DNA of 64,000 nucleotides from Paeniglutamicibacter psychrophenolicus (GTDB lineage Bacteria; Actinomycetota; Actinomycetes; Actinomycetales; Micrococcaceae). Position 1 is the first letter of the stretch, and every line of letters starts with the position of its first letter. Made by a program: the position numbers and the translations under genes. The notes below the pieces were generated by a model. That model ran no database searches. It was not told where the DNA came from and was given only the letters and a program-made list of their open reading frames with translations. Of this stretch, positions 51,657-60,197 are shown piece by piece. The DNA lies in NCBI RefSeq assembly GCF_017876575.1, contig NZ_JAGIOE010000001.1, forward strand, positions 1,488,001 through 1,552,000, read 5' to 3'.

Positions 51657-53492
51657 ATGCGATTGGGTGGGGCCATGGGCACTTTCATCGAGGACTACGC
51701 GTTGCTTTCCGACCAGCGCACCGCAGCACTGGTCTCCCGGCGGGGCTCGGTGGATTGGCTGTGTTTCCCGCGCTTCGACTCGGGATCGGTCTTCTCCTCG
51801 CTGCTGGGCGGCCAGGAGAACGGCCGCTGGCTGCTGGCGCCGCTGCAGGGCGAGGTGGTGAGCCGCAACTACCTCGACGCCTCCTTCGTGCTGCGCACCC
51901 TGTGGGCCAGTGACACCGGGCAGATCCTGGTCACCGACTTCATGCCGACGGGCAACGGGCACTCGGGCATCATGCGGCGCGTGGAGGGGCTCTCGGGAAC
52001 CATGCGCATGGAACATGAACTGGTCATCAGGTACAACTACGGGGCGGTGCTGCCGTGGGTGCGGCGCAGCTTCGACCCGGTGAAGGGCACCGAGTCGCTG
52101 GTGGCGGTCGCCGGGCCGAAGGCCGCGGTGCTGCATGCCGCCCGGCTTCCCAAGGCCAGGCACCACACCCACCGCGACGAATTCGATGTGCGGGCCGGGG
52201 ACGTGTTCGACTTCGAGTTCGCCTGCTATCCCGGACACGCGGCGACGCCCGAACCCAGCGACGTGGGCCTGGCCATGACCCAGACCGCCAAGCACTGGCA
52301 CGACTGGGCCGCGAAGATCCCCAGGCACGAGGCCCATGACGCGCTGGTGCGCCGCTCGCTGCTGGTGCTCAAGGCGCTGACCCACCGCGAGACCGGCGGC
52401 ATCGTTGCCGCACCCACCACCTCGTTGCCGGAGTTCTTCGGCGGGGAACGCAATTGGGACTATCGCTTCTGCTGGTTGCGCGACGCCGCGCTGACCTTGC
52501 AGGTGATGATGACCCACGGCTACGAGCAGGAGGCGCTGCATTGGCGCGACTGGCTGCTGCGGGCCATTGCCGGGGACCACAACAACCTGCAGATCATGTA
52601 CGGGGTCGGCGGGGAGCGCGAGCTGCCCGAGCGGGTCCTGCAGCACCTGCCCGGGTACGGGGGAGCGAAGCCGGTGCGGGTGGGCAACGCCGCGGTGAAC
52701 CAATACCAGGGGGACGTGGTCGGCGAGGTCATGGTCGCGCTCGATGAGTTGCGCACCATGGGCGGGCACGAGGACCACTTCTCCTGGCCGCTGCAGAAGG
52801 CGTTGATCCAGTACGTGATCACCAACCTGAAACGCAAGGACCACGGTTTGTGGGAAATGCGCGGGACCCCGGAGTACTTCACGCACTCGCGGGCCATGAT
52901 GTGGGCCGCCCTGGACGCCGGGGTCCGGGCAGTGAAGCACCACGGGCTGACCGGCGACGTGCAGGCGTGGGAGTCCGCCCGCGACAAGCTGCGCGCCGAG
53001 ATCATGGAAAAGGGCTTCAACGCGGATCTGGACTCTTTCACGCAGACCTACGCCACCACCGAGGTCGATGCCTCGCTGCTGGTCCTTGCCCAGGTCGGCT
53101 TCGTCGACTACGAAGACCCCCGGATGCTGGGGACCGTGGCACGGCTGGAGAAGGACCTGCTCGACGAACACGGGTTCATCCGCCGCTACCGCACCGAGGC
53201 CGGGGGAGACGGGCTGCCGCCGGGGGAGTACACCTTCCTGGTGTGCACCTGCTGGCTCGTGGAGCAGTATGCCCACTCCGGGCGCCTCGACGATGCCCGG
53301 GCCCTGTTCGAGAAGCTCGCCGGGACCGTCAACGACCTGGGGCTGGTGGCCGAGGAATTCGACCCGGCCTCCGGGCACATGGCCGGGAACTTCCCGCAGG
53401 CGCTCTCGCACCTGGGGCTGATCCGTGCCGCCGACGCCATCGCGGAGGCCGAGGGAACGCGTCCGTTCCGGCCGCGCCGCGGACCGAAATAG
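51657..53492 (+). CDS. Glycoside hydrolase family 15 protein
   Basis: 611 aa from ATG 51657 with GGGAG upstream; ATG 51675 is an alternative. The N-terminal beta-domain leads into the (alpha/alpha)6 barrel with NWDYRFCWLRDAALT at about residue 266. The general acid is likely Glu400 in GLWEMRG, and the base Glu566 or Glu567 in AEEFDPASGH, followed by GNFPQALSHLGL. In actinobacteria this family contains glucoamylases and the GH15 trehalase; which substrate applies is unresolved. It is convergent with the metallophosphoesterase gene and divergent from the kinase operon. Confidence 0.91.
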   Translation: MRLGGAMGTFIEDYALLSDQRTAALVSRRGSVDWLCFPRFDSGSVFSSLLGGQENGRWLLAPLQGEVVSRNYLDASFVLRTLWASDTGQILVTDFMPTGNGHSGIMRRVEGLSGTMRMEHELVIRYNYGAVLPWVRRSFDPVKGTESLVAVAGPKAAVLHAARLPKARHHTHRDEFDVRAGDVFDFEFACYPGHAATPEPSDVGLAMTQTAKHWHDWAAKIPRHEAHDALVRRSLLVLKALTHRETGGIVAAPTTSLPEFFGGERNWDYRFCWLRDAALTLQVMMTHGYEQEALHWRDWLLRAIAGDHNNLQIMYGVGGERELPERVLQHLPGYGGAKPVRVGNAAVNQYQGDVVGEVMVALDELRTMGGHEDHFSWPLQKALIQYVITNLKRKDHGLWEMRGTPEYFTHSRAMMWAALDAGVRAVKHHGLTGDVQAWESARDKLRAEIMEKGFNADLDSFTQTYATTEVDASLLVLAQVGFVDYEDPRMLGTVARLEKDLLDEHGFIRRYRTEAGGDGLPPGEYTFLVCTCWLVEQYAHSGRLDDARALFEKLAGTVNDLGLVAEEFDPASGHMAGNFPQALSHLGLIRAADAIAEAEGTRPFRPRRGPK

Positions 53493-53520
53493 GCCCGCGG
53501 GAGCCTCGGCCTCCCAACGG

Positions 53521-54711
53521 TTACATGCCCTCGGGCAGTGGCAGCGGTTCGGCTAGCGGCTGGCGGGCGGCATCCATATCGATTCCATGGTCCTTGGCGA
53601 AGACCGTGCGGGTTGAGGTGTAGATGTCGTTGGCGTTCTCATCGAGCTCGAAGACGCGGGCACCGCGCAGGTTGTGCTGCTTTGCCCCGCCCAGGCCGTA
53701 GGGACCGAAACCGGTGCCCGGGCCGTACCCCAGCTCGATGCCGAAGTAATTGCCCATGTAGGTATTGATGTGGTCGTGGCCGCAATAGGCACCGCGCACG
53801 TCCCCACGCTCCAGCATCGCGGTGAACAGCCCCGAGTTGAATGCCCCGACGTAGACGCCCTCGTTCTTCTCGCCCACGATGCCGTGCTTCTTGGCCGCTT
53901 TGGCGTGGTCCGCGTCGTTGGACGTGAACTGGGAACCGAACCACATGTGGTGGTGTTCCCACAGCGGGATGTGGAAGAACATCAGCGACGGGACCTTGCC
54001 GAAGCGCTGTTCGGTGGCCTTTGAGGCCTCGCGGTACCAGGCAACCTGCTCGGGTCGGATCCAGTCGTAGGACTTCAAGCCGGCAAAGTCCTGCCCGCCG
54101 ACCTTTGAATCGGCGTAGCGTCCCGAGTCCAGCAGCCAGATGCCGAACACCGGCTTGTTGCCGCGCGAGGAGGAGATCAGCAGCTGGGAGTTCGAGGACC
54201 CGAACACCGCGTCATCCTTGGTGTTCACGTTGTACTTGTAACCGCGCACGAACTCGAGCATTTTTGGCTCGGTCATCCCGGTGCCATGCACCAGGGAATC
54301 CTCGTCATGGTTGCCAAAGGTCAGCGCCCAGGGGATCTGCCGGGATTCCATGGGCATCACGACGTTGTTGATGGCCTGCTTGACCTCGGTGGCCGTGGTG
54401 GGCTTGCCATCGATGACATCCCCGTTGATCACCACGAAGCCAGGCTTCTCGGCGTCCAGCACGTTGCCCATGAGCTCGAGGGTGCGCTTGTCGGTCAGGT
54501 GGCCGTCCTGGGTGTCGTTGAACTGGACGATCTTGAACTTGCCGTCTGACCCGAACCTTAGCTTGCCGCCGGGTGTGGCCACCGGCTGCACGGGAGTGGG
54601 GGTGGTTGTTGCATTGGCCGGGGCGGTTCCGGCGGCCAGCGCACCGGAGATGGCCGCGGCGGTGCCGCCGAGCAGGATGCCTCGGCGGGGTACGAACGAG
54701 GGAGTTTTCAC
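53521..54711 (-). CDS. Tat-exported metallophosphoesterase
   Basis: 396 aa. A twin-arginine signal (VPRRGILLGGTAAA, RR at 9-10) gives export in folded form. Metal-ligand motifs follow: FNDTQDGHLT, VINGDVIDG, LTFGNHDEDS, FFHIPLWEHHH and YCGHDHINTY, the calcineurin-like order. The first motif has DTQ where D-x-H is usual. It removes phosphate from organic esters outside the cell. The upstream gap contains GTTCG-type repeats. It is a single gene, on the minus strand. Confidence 0.93.
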   Translation of the reverse strand: MKTPSFVPRRGILLGGTAAAISGALAAGTAPANATTTPTPVQPVATPGGKLRFGSDGKFKIVQFNDTQDGHLTDKRTLELMGNVLDAEKPGFVVINGDVIDGKPTTATEVKQAINNVVMPMESRQIPWALTFGNHDEDSLVHGTGMTEPKMLEFVRGYKYNVNTKDDAVFGSSNSQLLISSSRGNKPVFGIWLLDSGRYADSKVGGQDFAGLKSYDWIRPEQVAWYREASKATEQRFGKVPSLMFFHIPLWEHHHMWFGSQFTSNDADHAKAAKKHGIVGEKNEGVYVGAFNSGLFTAMLERGDVRGAYCGHDHINTYMGNYFGIELGYGPGTGFGPYGLGGAKQHNLRGARVFELDENANDIYTSTRTVFAKDHGIDMDAARQPLAEPLPLPEGM

Positions 54712-55142
54712 GTGATGCCTTTCAGTGTTTGCGCCTCGGGGGATGTTCGAACGCGATGGTTCGAGGGCGCGAACAAGACCTTAGAAAGGTTTGGTGACCA
54801 AGGGGTTAATGCAGGGTTGACGTGGGATTCGGATGAGTGAAGTCGAAGGTGAAAACGGTCGGGGTGCGGGCGGCGCTCGCCGAAGACCTCCTTGCGGCGA
54901 GCACCGTTACCTGCAAGAATTCTTGATGCGCCCCAGATGGGCCGAGCTTCCAGGAGGTCAAGGCAACTCACGTTGTTGCCACAACGCAGCGGTTCACGGA
55001 CCGTCCTGCACCGTGGTGATGATCTTGCGTGTAGCAAGAGCCCCTCCGTATCCGGCGCACACACTTTTCCACACTGCCTGTCGACTGGGCCATGTGTTGC
55101 CTGCATCCTTCGGATTCACCGATTCGAGAAACAGGAAAAACC
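54712..55142. other. Gene-free stretch between the phosphoesterase and VOC gene
   Basis: No supportable gene; the plus-strand frame crossing it is not conserved-looking. On the minus strand, GTTCG repeats with 22-bp spacing (54738-54778 region) lie just upstream of the phosphoesterase start. GCTCGCC and GGCGAGC near 54876-54902 form a small hairpin. AACAGGAA before 55143 is the VOC ribosome site. Confidence 0.5.
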
Positions 55143-55517
55143 ATGAGCATTTCTTTCAACCACACCATCATTGCCGCCAAGGACCGCGAGGCCTCGGCGC
55201 AGTTCTACGTTGATCTCGCGGAGGCCCACCGCATCGAAAGCTGGGGCCCGTTCACCAATCTCCAGCTGGACGACGGGGTCATGTTGCAGTTCGCCGAACC
55301 GCCCATCGACTTCCCGCCGCAGCACTACGCGTTTCTCGTCGACGACGCGCACTTCGAGCGCACCTATGCGCGCATCCAGGAACGCGGTATTGAGCATTGG
55401 GCCGATCCGCAGCGAACCCTCCCGGGCCAGACGAACACCGAACACGGCGGCCGCGGCGTGTACCTTCTGGACCCGGCGGGCCACTACATCGAGTTCATCA
55501 CGCACCCGTACCTGTAA
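55143..55517 (+). CDS. VOC (glyoxalase/dioxygenase-like) family protein
   Basis: 124 aa from MSISFNHTIIAAKDRE. One betaalphabetabetabeta unit at the N-terminus holds His7, and the second unit ends LLDPAGHYIEFITHP with Glu near residue 119. These are typical metal-binding positions of the VOC fold. Members act as glyoxalases, extradiol dioxygenases or drug-binding resistance proteins. Isolated, so substrate is unknown. Confidence 0.85.
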   Translation: MSISFNHTIIAAKDREASAQFYVDLAEAHRIESWGPFTNLQLDDGVMLQFAEPPIDFPPQHYAFLVDDAHFERTYARIQERGIEHWADPQRTLPGQTNTEHGGRGVYLLDPAGHYIEFITHPYL

Positions 55518-55580
55518 GAGCCTCGGGCAGCGAGGTGTGGGGCGTCAGCTGTGTGGCGGCCCGGGGGAGCCGTCCGGGGG

Positions 55581-56531
55581 CTACTTGTCGAACAGCGAAG
55601 CGCAGCCCGGTGCGTCGAGGTTCCGATTGCAGTTCTCGGCGACCAGGATCTTCTTGGTCCGCCACACGCTCATCGTGATCTGTTCGCTGGGCACGTTGGC
55701 GACGCCCGGGATCGGGGTCCACGGGCCGCCCTCGGTCGAGTACTCCCCGCGGAACCGGGTGGTCAGGCCGACCCTGAAATCGCCGGTGTCCTGGTAGACG
55801 TGGCTGGTGCTGGTCGGTTCGTCGAAGCCGCGCTCGGCCACGGGGCCGCCGGGGAACGAGAGTGTCCGGGAGGTTCCGTCGCCGTAGGTCCAGAGGTAGG
55901 ACACGGGGATCGCCCGCACCCGGATGTCTTGGTCGAACAGGGTGATGTTGAAGTTCTGGGGTTTGGATTCGGCGTACATGTGGGCGTGCCCGTTGCGCAG
56001 CGAGAAGTTCTCGGGCTGGCTGACGATGCTCGAAGCGAGGATCCGCAGTTTCCGGAAGTCGCTGAGGCTTACCTTGGCGATGTCGCCTTCCGCGCCCGGA
56101 ATCGTTGTTGGGGGCTCCACCTGGCAGTACTGCGTTGTCGATACCGTTTGCCCCTTTCGCGGCCCGTTAATGGCGCGGATGGTCCGAATCACTCGGTATC
56201 CACCTTCGGGACATGTCGGGTCGGAGATGGCTTCGCAGGAGAGTCTGCGTGACAGATCAGGGGTGCATTCGCTGAAATACTGAACGTCGTACCGAAGTTT
56301 CGGCCCGTTGGATAGGATCTTGGATTTCCTCGGATTGTTCACGAACTTTGCGGAGTTCTCGACACTTTCCTCTGGACATTTCACGCGTACTTCGATGTGG
56401 CTGTTGCCCATGCGTTCCATGCTGGTGCAAACCTTATCGGCGAAAGCGGGTGGCGGGGCAACGAATGGGTTAGCCACCAGTGCGACTGCCAAAAGGCCGG
56501 CGAAGATAATTGGATTTCTATGATTTTTCAT
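55581..56531 (-). CDS. Secreted PKD-domain protein
   Basis: 316 aa from ATG 56531 with GGAG upstream. A signal peptide is clear (IIFAGLLAVALVANPFVAP). Cysteines are spread through the mature protein, probably disulfide-bonded. The C-terminal half holds a PKD-like domain with YLWTYGDGTSRTLSF and TSHVYQDTGDFRVGLT. The start overlaps the end of the DUF6318 lipoprotein gene by 14 bp, so they are one unit. GC is lower than in neighbours. No catalytic domain is seen, so surface adhesion or binding is likely. Confidence 0.82.
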   Translation of the reverse strand: MKNHRNPIIFAGLLAVALVANPFVAPPPAFADKVCTSMERMGNSHIEVRVKCPEESVENSAKFVNNPRKSKILSNGPKLRYDVQYFSECTPDLSRRLSCEAISDPTCPEGGYRVIRTIRAINGPRKGQTVSTTQYCQVEPPTTIPGAEGDIAKVSLSDFRKLRILASSIVSQPENFSLRNGHAHMYAESKPQNFNITLFDQDIRVRAIPVSYLWTYGDGTSRTLSFPGGPVAERGFDEPTSTSHVYQDTGDFRVGLTTRFRGEYSTEGGPWTPIPGVANVPSEQITMSVWRTKKILVAENCNRNLDAPGCASLFDK

Positions 56532-57174
56532 CCAAATACTCCATGCTTTCCACAAGCCAGCCCTTCTCGAATTTGAGCAGCATCATCATGGGTGCCGGCT
56601 TAGGTGTTGCAGGAAATACGCCTTGCAGTGTTCCATCGCTCATATAAAGTGTCATTTCACCTTGGGTTGTGGTGTACAAGGCAATACCTTGATCGGGTTG
56701 CAATATGGTTTTGGTGATCACGGCCTTTATGTCGGCTCCGGCAAGCCAAGAACCAGCTTTCTTGTTGTTGTCGAACGGATCGATGTAGGTGCTGCCACAC
56801 TCAACACAAGTACGTTTTGTCACCTGCTTGATCGGTTTCGTATCGTTCGTTTGGATCGTGTACTCAATGAGCGCGTAGTAGTACTCGGCAAATGCCTTAA
56901 TGCCTGCTTCTGACTTTTTCATTGCGGCATCCGGCATCTTGGGGACCGGCCAGTTCTTTGCAGGGCCCTTGGAACTTCCCGGAACAGGTGTGGGGGTTGG
57001 CTTCGCAGTGGGGCTCGAAGAGACAGGCGGGGGCGAATTCGTTGCGGTTGTTGTAGGCGCTGGAGACGACTTGGTGGGCTCAACGGGATCAGCGCTTCCG
57101 CCGCAACCTGCCGCAGTGAGGACGAGCGCTCCGGAGCAGAAGACGAGCATGACCTTCTTGAATTTCGCAAACAT
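56518..57174 (-). CDS. DUF6318 family lipoprotein
   Basis: 218 aa. A lipobox TAAGC at residues 20-24 gives a lipid-anchored protein. A Pro/Thr/Ser-rich linker of about 45 residues follows, then a compact domain with AGIKAFAEYYYALIEYTIQT, CVECGSTYIDPFD and WLAGADIKAVIT, as in DUF6318 proteins of Micrococcaceae. A CxxC in RTCVECG suggests a disulfide. Function is unknown. It is upstream of, and overlapping with, the PKD protein gene. Confidence 0.83.
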   Translation of the reverse strand: MFAKFKKVMLVFCSGALVLTAAGCGGSADPVEPTKSSPAPTTTATNSPPPVSSSPTAKPTPTPVPGSSKGPAKNWPVPKMPDAAMKKSEAGIKAFAEYYYALIEYTIQTNDTKPIKQVTKRTCVECGSTYIDPFDNNKKAGSWLAGADIKAVITKTILQPDQGIALYTTTQGEMTLYMSDGTLQGVFPATPKPAPMMMLLKFEKGWLVESMEYLDEKS

Positions 57175-57287
57175 GCCGACGGCCTACGATTCGGTTGGAG
57201 TCAATTAGCAGACATCCTAACCCCGTTGCCAAATGTTTGGGAGAGGTTTTCCACAGGCGCTCCATGCAGGTGACTGTCAGGGGTCCA

Positions 57288-57311
57288 GGGCCATGTCGCG
57301 AGACATGGCCC
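57288..57311. terminator. Hairpin with GCGA tetraloop after the MFS gene
   Basis: GGGCCATGTC at 57288-57297 pairs with GACATGGCCC at 57302-57311 around the loop GCGA. It is just downstream of the minus-strand MFS stop at 57320. No T-run, so termination is inferred from position. Confidence 0.55.
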
Positions 57312-57319
57312 GGGACACC

Positions 57320-58597
57320 TCAGGCGTCGGCCTGCTGCGGTGCGTCCACTCGATCGAGCGGATGATCGATTTCGTCCCGGTACATTCGTCCTGCAAGCCA
57401 AGCCAGGACGCCGATCACCGGTGAAGCCACACCCGCCACCACGAAGATGATCCACAGCGGCATGATTGCGCCCAGCGGGCCGGCAAGCGCCATCGATACC
57501 GGCATGAGAGCCAGCGAGACGAAGAAGTCCAACGAGGACACCCGTCCGAGCATGTGGGTCGGCACCCGGCGCTGCAACAGCGTTCCCCAGATGACCTGCC
57601 CGAGCCCGCCGGTGATTCCCACGACGACCAGCAGCGCGGCCAGCTGCCACGGGGACCGGGTCAGCCCGATCAACGCCAGGGGGATCGTGCCGAAAGCCCA
57701 GAACGCCATCATGAAGGTCAGGTAGCGCCGAGGCAGGGGAAGCGATGCGGTGACCATCGAGCCAAGTGCACTGCCGATGCCGAAAGCCGCCAGCATGAAG
57801 CCAAAGGTCTTTGCATTGCCGTTGAGCTGGTCCTCCACGATGAAAGGCAGCAGAACCTCGATCGGGCCAATGAAACTGAGCACGGCGACAACGGCAAACA
57901 ACAGGGTCCACAGCAGCCACGGGGTGCCCAGCGTGTAGCCGACCGCCTCGCGCAGGTCGGCCAGGACACTGGGACGCTTCTGGTCGGGATTCAGGTGCGC
58001 GTCGTAGGCACGGTGGTGGCCAAGCAGGTTCAACACCACGAAGGCCACCAGGTGGCAGGCTGCAATCCCGACAATGGCCATCGAGGGCGCAAAGGAGGCG
58101 ACGAGCACGCCGGCGATGGCGGGACCCGCGGCCTGCTGCAGCACCGGGCGGAACATGCCCTCCATGCCGTTTGCTGCCAACAGGTCCTCTGCCGGCAGGA
58201 TGCGGGGAAGCAGCGCCGAGTACGCGGGGAAGAAGAATGCGGCACCGGCACCCTGGATGAAACCTGCCACGGCGAGGTGCCAGAGCTGGATGGAGCCGGT
58301 GAGTGCCAGGATCGACAGGGTGCTCATCACCGTGAGCGAGACGACCTCGACGGCGATGATGATCTTCCTGCAGCTGACCCGGTCCGCGGTGATGCCGCCA
58401 ATGAGAACGAAGCCAAGCAAGCCGAGCGAGGTTGCGGTGGCCACGACCGAGAGCTGGGCCGGGCCGCCGCCCAGGTGCTTGACCTGGTAGACCATGGCCA
58501 CGGCCCACATTCCATGGGCAAAGACGCTGATGGCCATGGCGATGAGCAGGATGCGGTAATCGCGGTGGGCGAAGGGTCGAAGTGCGCGCGGGGCCAT
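57320..58597 (-). CDS. MFS exporter (EntS-like)
   Basis: 425 aa from MAPRALRPFAHRDYR. About 12 helices, with the MFS_3 start FAHRDYRILLIAMAISVF, the loop GGITADRVSCRKII (motif A variant) and a central acidic-basic loop. The family exports siderophores or drugs. It is divergent from a thioesterase gene; no siderophore genes are nearby, so a general multidrug role is as likely. Confidence 0.87.
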   Translation of the reverse strand: MAPRALRPFAHRDYRILLIAMAISVFAHGMWAVAMVYQVKHLGGGPAQLSVVATATSLGLLGFVLIGGITADRVSCRKIIIAVEVVSLTVMSTLSILALTGSIQLWHLAVAGFIQGAGAAFFFPAYSALLPRILPAEDLLAANGMEGMFRPVLQQAAGPAIAGVLVASFAPSMAIVGIAACHLVAFVVLNLLGHHRAYDAHLNPDQKRPSVLADLREAVGYTLGTPWLLWTLLFAVVAVLSFIGPIEVLLPFIVEDQLNGNAKTFGFMLAAFGIGSALGSMVTASLPLPRRYLTFMMAFWAFGTIPLALIGLTRSPWQLAALLVVVGITGGLGQVIWGTLLQRRVPTHMLGRVSSLDFFVSLALMPVSMALAGPLGAIMPLWIIFVVAGVASPVIGVLAWLAGRMYRDEIDHPLDRVDAPQQADA

Positions 58598-58740
58598 GGT
58601 GGGGTCCTGAAGGTGGATGCGATGTCCGGAAGCACGGTGGTGTCCGGATACCATCTTGAATCAACCCATTGACATAAGTCAATCACTAGGTTGCCGCGAT
58701 GCGGGCGACAGATAAGTTACTCATGAGTAGGATAGGGTTC

Positions 58741-59289
58741 ATGCACGCTCTCTTTCGACTCCTGGTCCTGCTTGCCACTGCCGGCAGGCGCCCCAAGCTG
58801 TCCATGTTCGATACATCGTCCGTGCCGATGCGGGCGCTGCTCACCGACATCGACGTGGCCGGACACATCAACAACGGCATGTACTTCTCGCTCTTCGATC
58901 TTGGCCGGTTTGACCTCATGGTCCGCGCCGGGGTGTGGAAGGTGATGAAGAAGAACAAATGGACCCCGGTGATCCAGGCCGAGACGATTTCCTTCCGCAA
59001 ATCAGTGGTCTTCAACCAGAAGTTCACGCAGGAGACCCGCATCCTGGGCATGGACGACAGGTGCATCTACTTTGAGCAGCGGATGGTCGCGGACGGTGAA
59101 ATCTACGTGCACGCAACGATGGCCACCCGGTTGCTCTCCAAGAAGGGCCCGGTGTCCAACGAGGAGATCCTTGCCGCGATGGGGCTTGAGATTCCGGCGG
59201 ACCTGGTGCTGCCCGAGTGGGTGGCACGCTGGCGCGAGGACACCGCGTTGCCCGGCGCCCGAAAGCCCGCGCCGCACCTCTGGGGCTAG
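58741..59289 (+). CDS. Hotdog-fold thioesterase-like protein
   Basis: 182 aa from MHALFRLLVLLATAGRR, preceded by GGATAGGG. The hotdog core contains LTDIDVAGHINNGMYFSLFDLGRFDLM, where the DVxGHxNNxxY pattern matches 4HBT-type thioesterases, and FEQRMVADGEIYVHA. It may cleave acyl-CoA thioesters. The first about 20 residues are hydrophobic and could be a membrane anchor. Its last 4 bp overlap the end of the convergent GntR gene. Confidence 0.82.
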   Translation: MHALFRLLVLLATAGRRPKLSMFDTSSVPMRALLTDIDVAGHINNGMYFSLFDLGRFDLMVRAGVWKVMKKNKWTPVIQAETISFRKSVVFNQKFTQETRILGMDDRCIYFEQRMVADGEIYVHATMATRLLSKKGPVSNEEILAAMGLEIPADLVLPEWVARWREDTALPGARKPAPHLWG

Positions 59290-60020
59290 TCGGCCGAGGC
59301 GTTGAAGTCCGCGAGCTGGCCGCGGATTCCGTCGAAGTGGCAGGCGAGCAGCGAGCTGGCCAGCGGCTTGTCGCCGGACTTCACTGCCTCGAACAGTTCG
59401 CGGTGCGAATGCGCGGTTTCGGCCAGGTGCGCGCGGGTGCTGTCCTTGGCATCGATGCTCTGGTGGATGGTGCGGTACACATCCCAAAAGACGCCCAGGA
59501 GGTTGCTCAGCAGTTGGTTGTTCAGGGGCTCGAACAGGATCCGGTGGAAATTCCTGTCGGCGTCGATGAAGCTGTGTCCGTCGGCGGCGAGCTGCTCCAT
59601 GTCCACCACGGTGGCCTCGAGGTCGGCCAGGTGCTGCTCGGTGATCGCCGACATTGCCGTCCCCACGAGCCCTGCCTCGAGCGCCTGTCGCACGTCCACG
59701 AGCTCGTTGGCCTCGTGCCCCTTGTGGCGCAGCGACATCTGCCCGCGGAAGGTCAGCGAGTCGGACAGCGCCACGAGGTTCTCCTCGGCCACGAACATGC
59801 CGAAGCCGTGGCGGATTTCCACCACGCCCAGGGCCTGCAGGACCTTGATGGCCTCGCGCAGGGTGTTGCGCCCCACGCCCAGCTCCGCCATCAGCTCCTG
59901 CTCGGTGGGCATGGCGTCGCCCGGCAAAAGGCCGCGGTCCAGGATCAGGTCGGTGATGTCGGAAGTGAGCGCACGCAGCCTGGCGTGGGCATCGAGACGA
60001 GGTGGTCGCGAGACGATCAT
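59286..60020 (-). CDS. FadR-type GntR regulator, divergent from a peptide importer
   Basis: 244 aa. The HTH contains MAELGVGRNTLREAIKVLQ and the wing RHGFGMFV. The FCD domain has DADRNFHRILF and the histidine pairs HSHREL and ACHFDGIR, which bind metal in relatives. The gene is 177 bp from the divergent ABC importer operon, whose upstream region holds the palindrome TAGGACGTCCTA. It probably represses that importer. Confidence 0.91.
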   Translation of the reverse strand: MIVSRPPRLDAHARLRALTSDITDLILDRGLLPGDAMPTEQELMAELGVGRNTLREAIKVLQALGVVEIRHGFGMFVAEENLVALSDSLTFRGQMSLRHKGHEANELVDVRQALEAGLVGTAMSAITEQHLADLEATVVDMEQLAADGHSFIDADRNFHRILFEPLNNQLLSNLLGVFWDVYRTIHQSIDAKDSTRAHLAETAHSHRELFEAVKSGDKPLASSLLACHFDGIRGQLADFNASAD

Positions 60021-60145
60021 GAGCGGCTGATTCCCCTTTCGGATGGGCGGTGGGAATTCCCTGCTGAATCAATGATGATGCAAGGTTTCCAATGTGACGC
60101 GGTTGACGTTTGGTGGTGATGGCGCTTACAGTCTATCTCACAGCA

Positions 60146-60157
60146 TAGGACGTCCTA
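60146..60157. promoter_or_regulatory. 12-bp palindrome, candidate GntR operator
   Basis: TAGGACGTCCTA is perfectly self-complementary and lies 41 bp upstream of the substrate-binding protein start, in the divergent region with the FadR-type GntR gene. Confidence 0.5.
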
Positions 60158-60197
60158 CGTCCGACTTTCACCGTCTGGGAAATGAAAGAGATTAAAT

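Noticed and set aside
54833-55213. Plus-strand frame upstream of the VOC gene
   Set aside because: Ends inside the VOC gene in another frame and has no motif or ribosome site.
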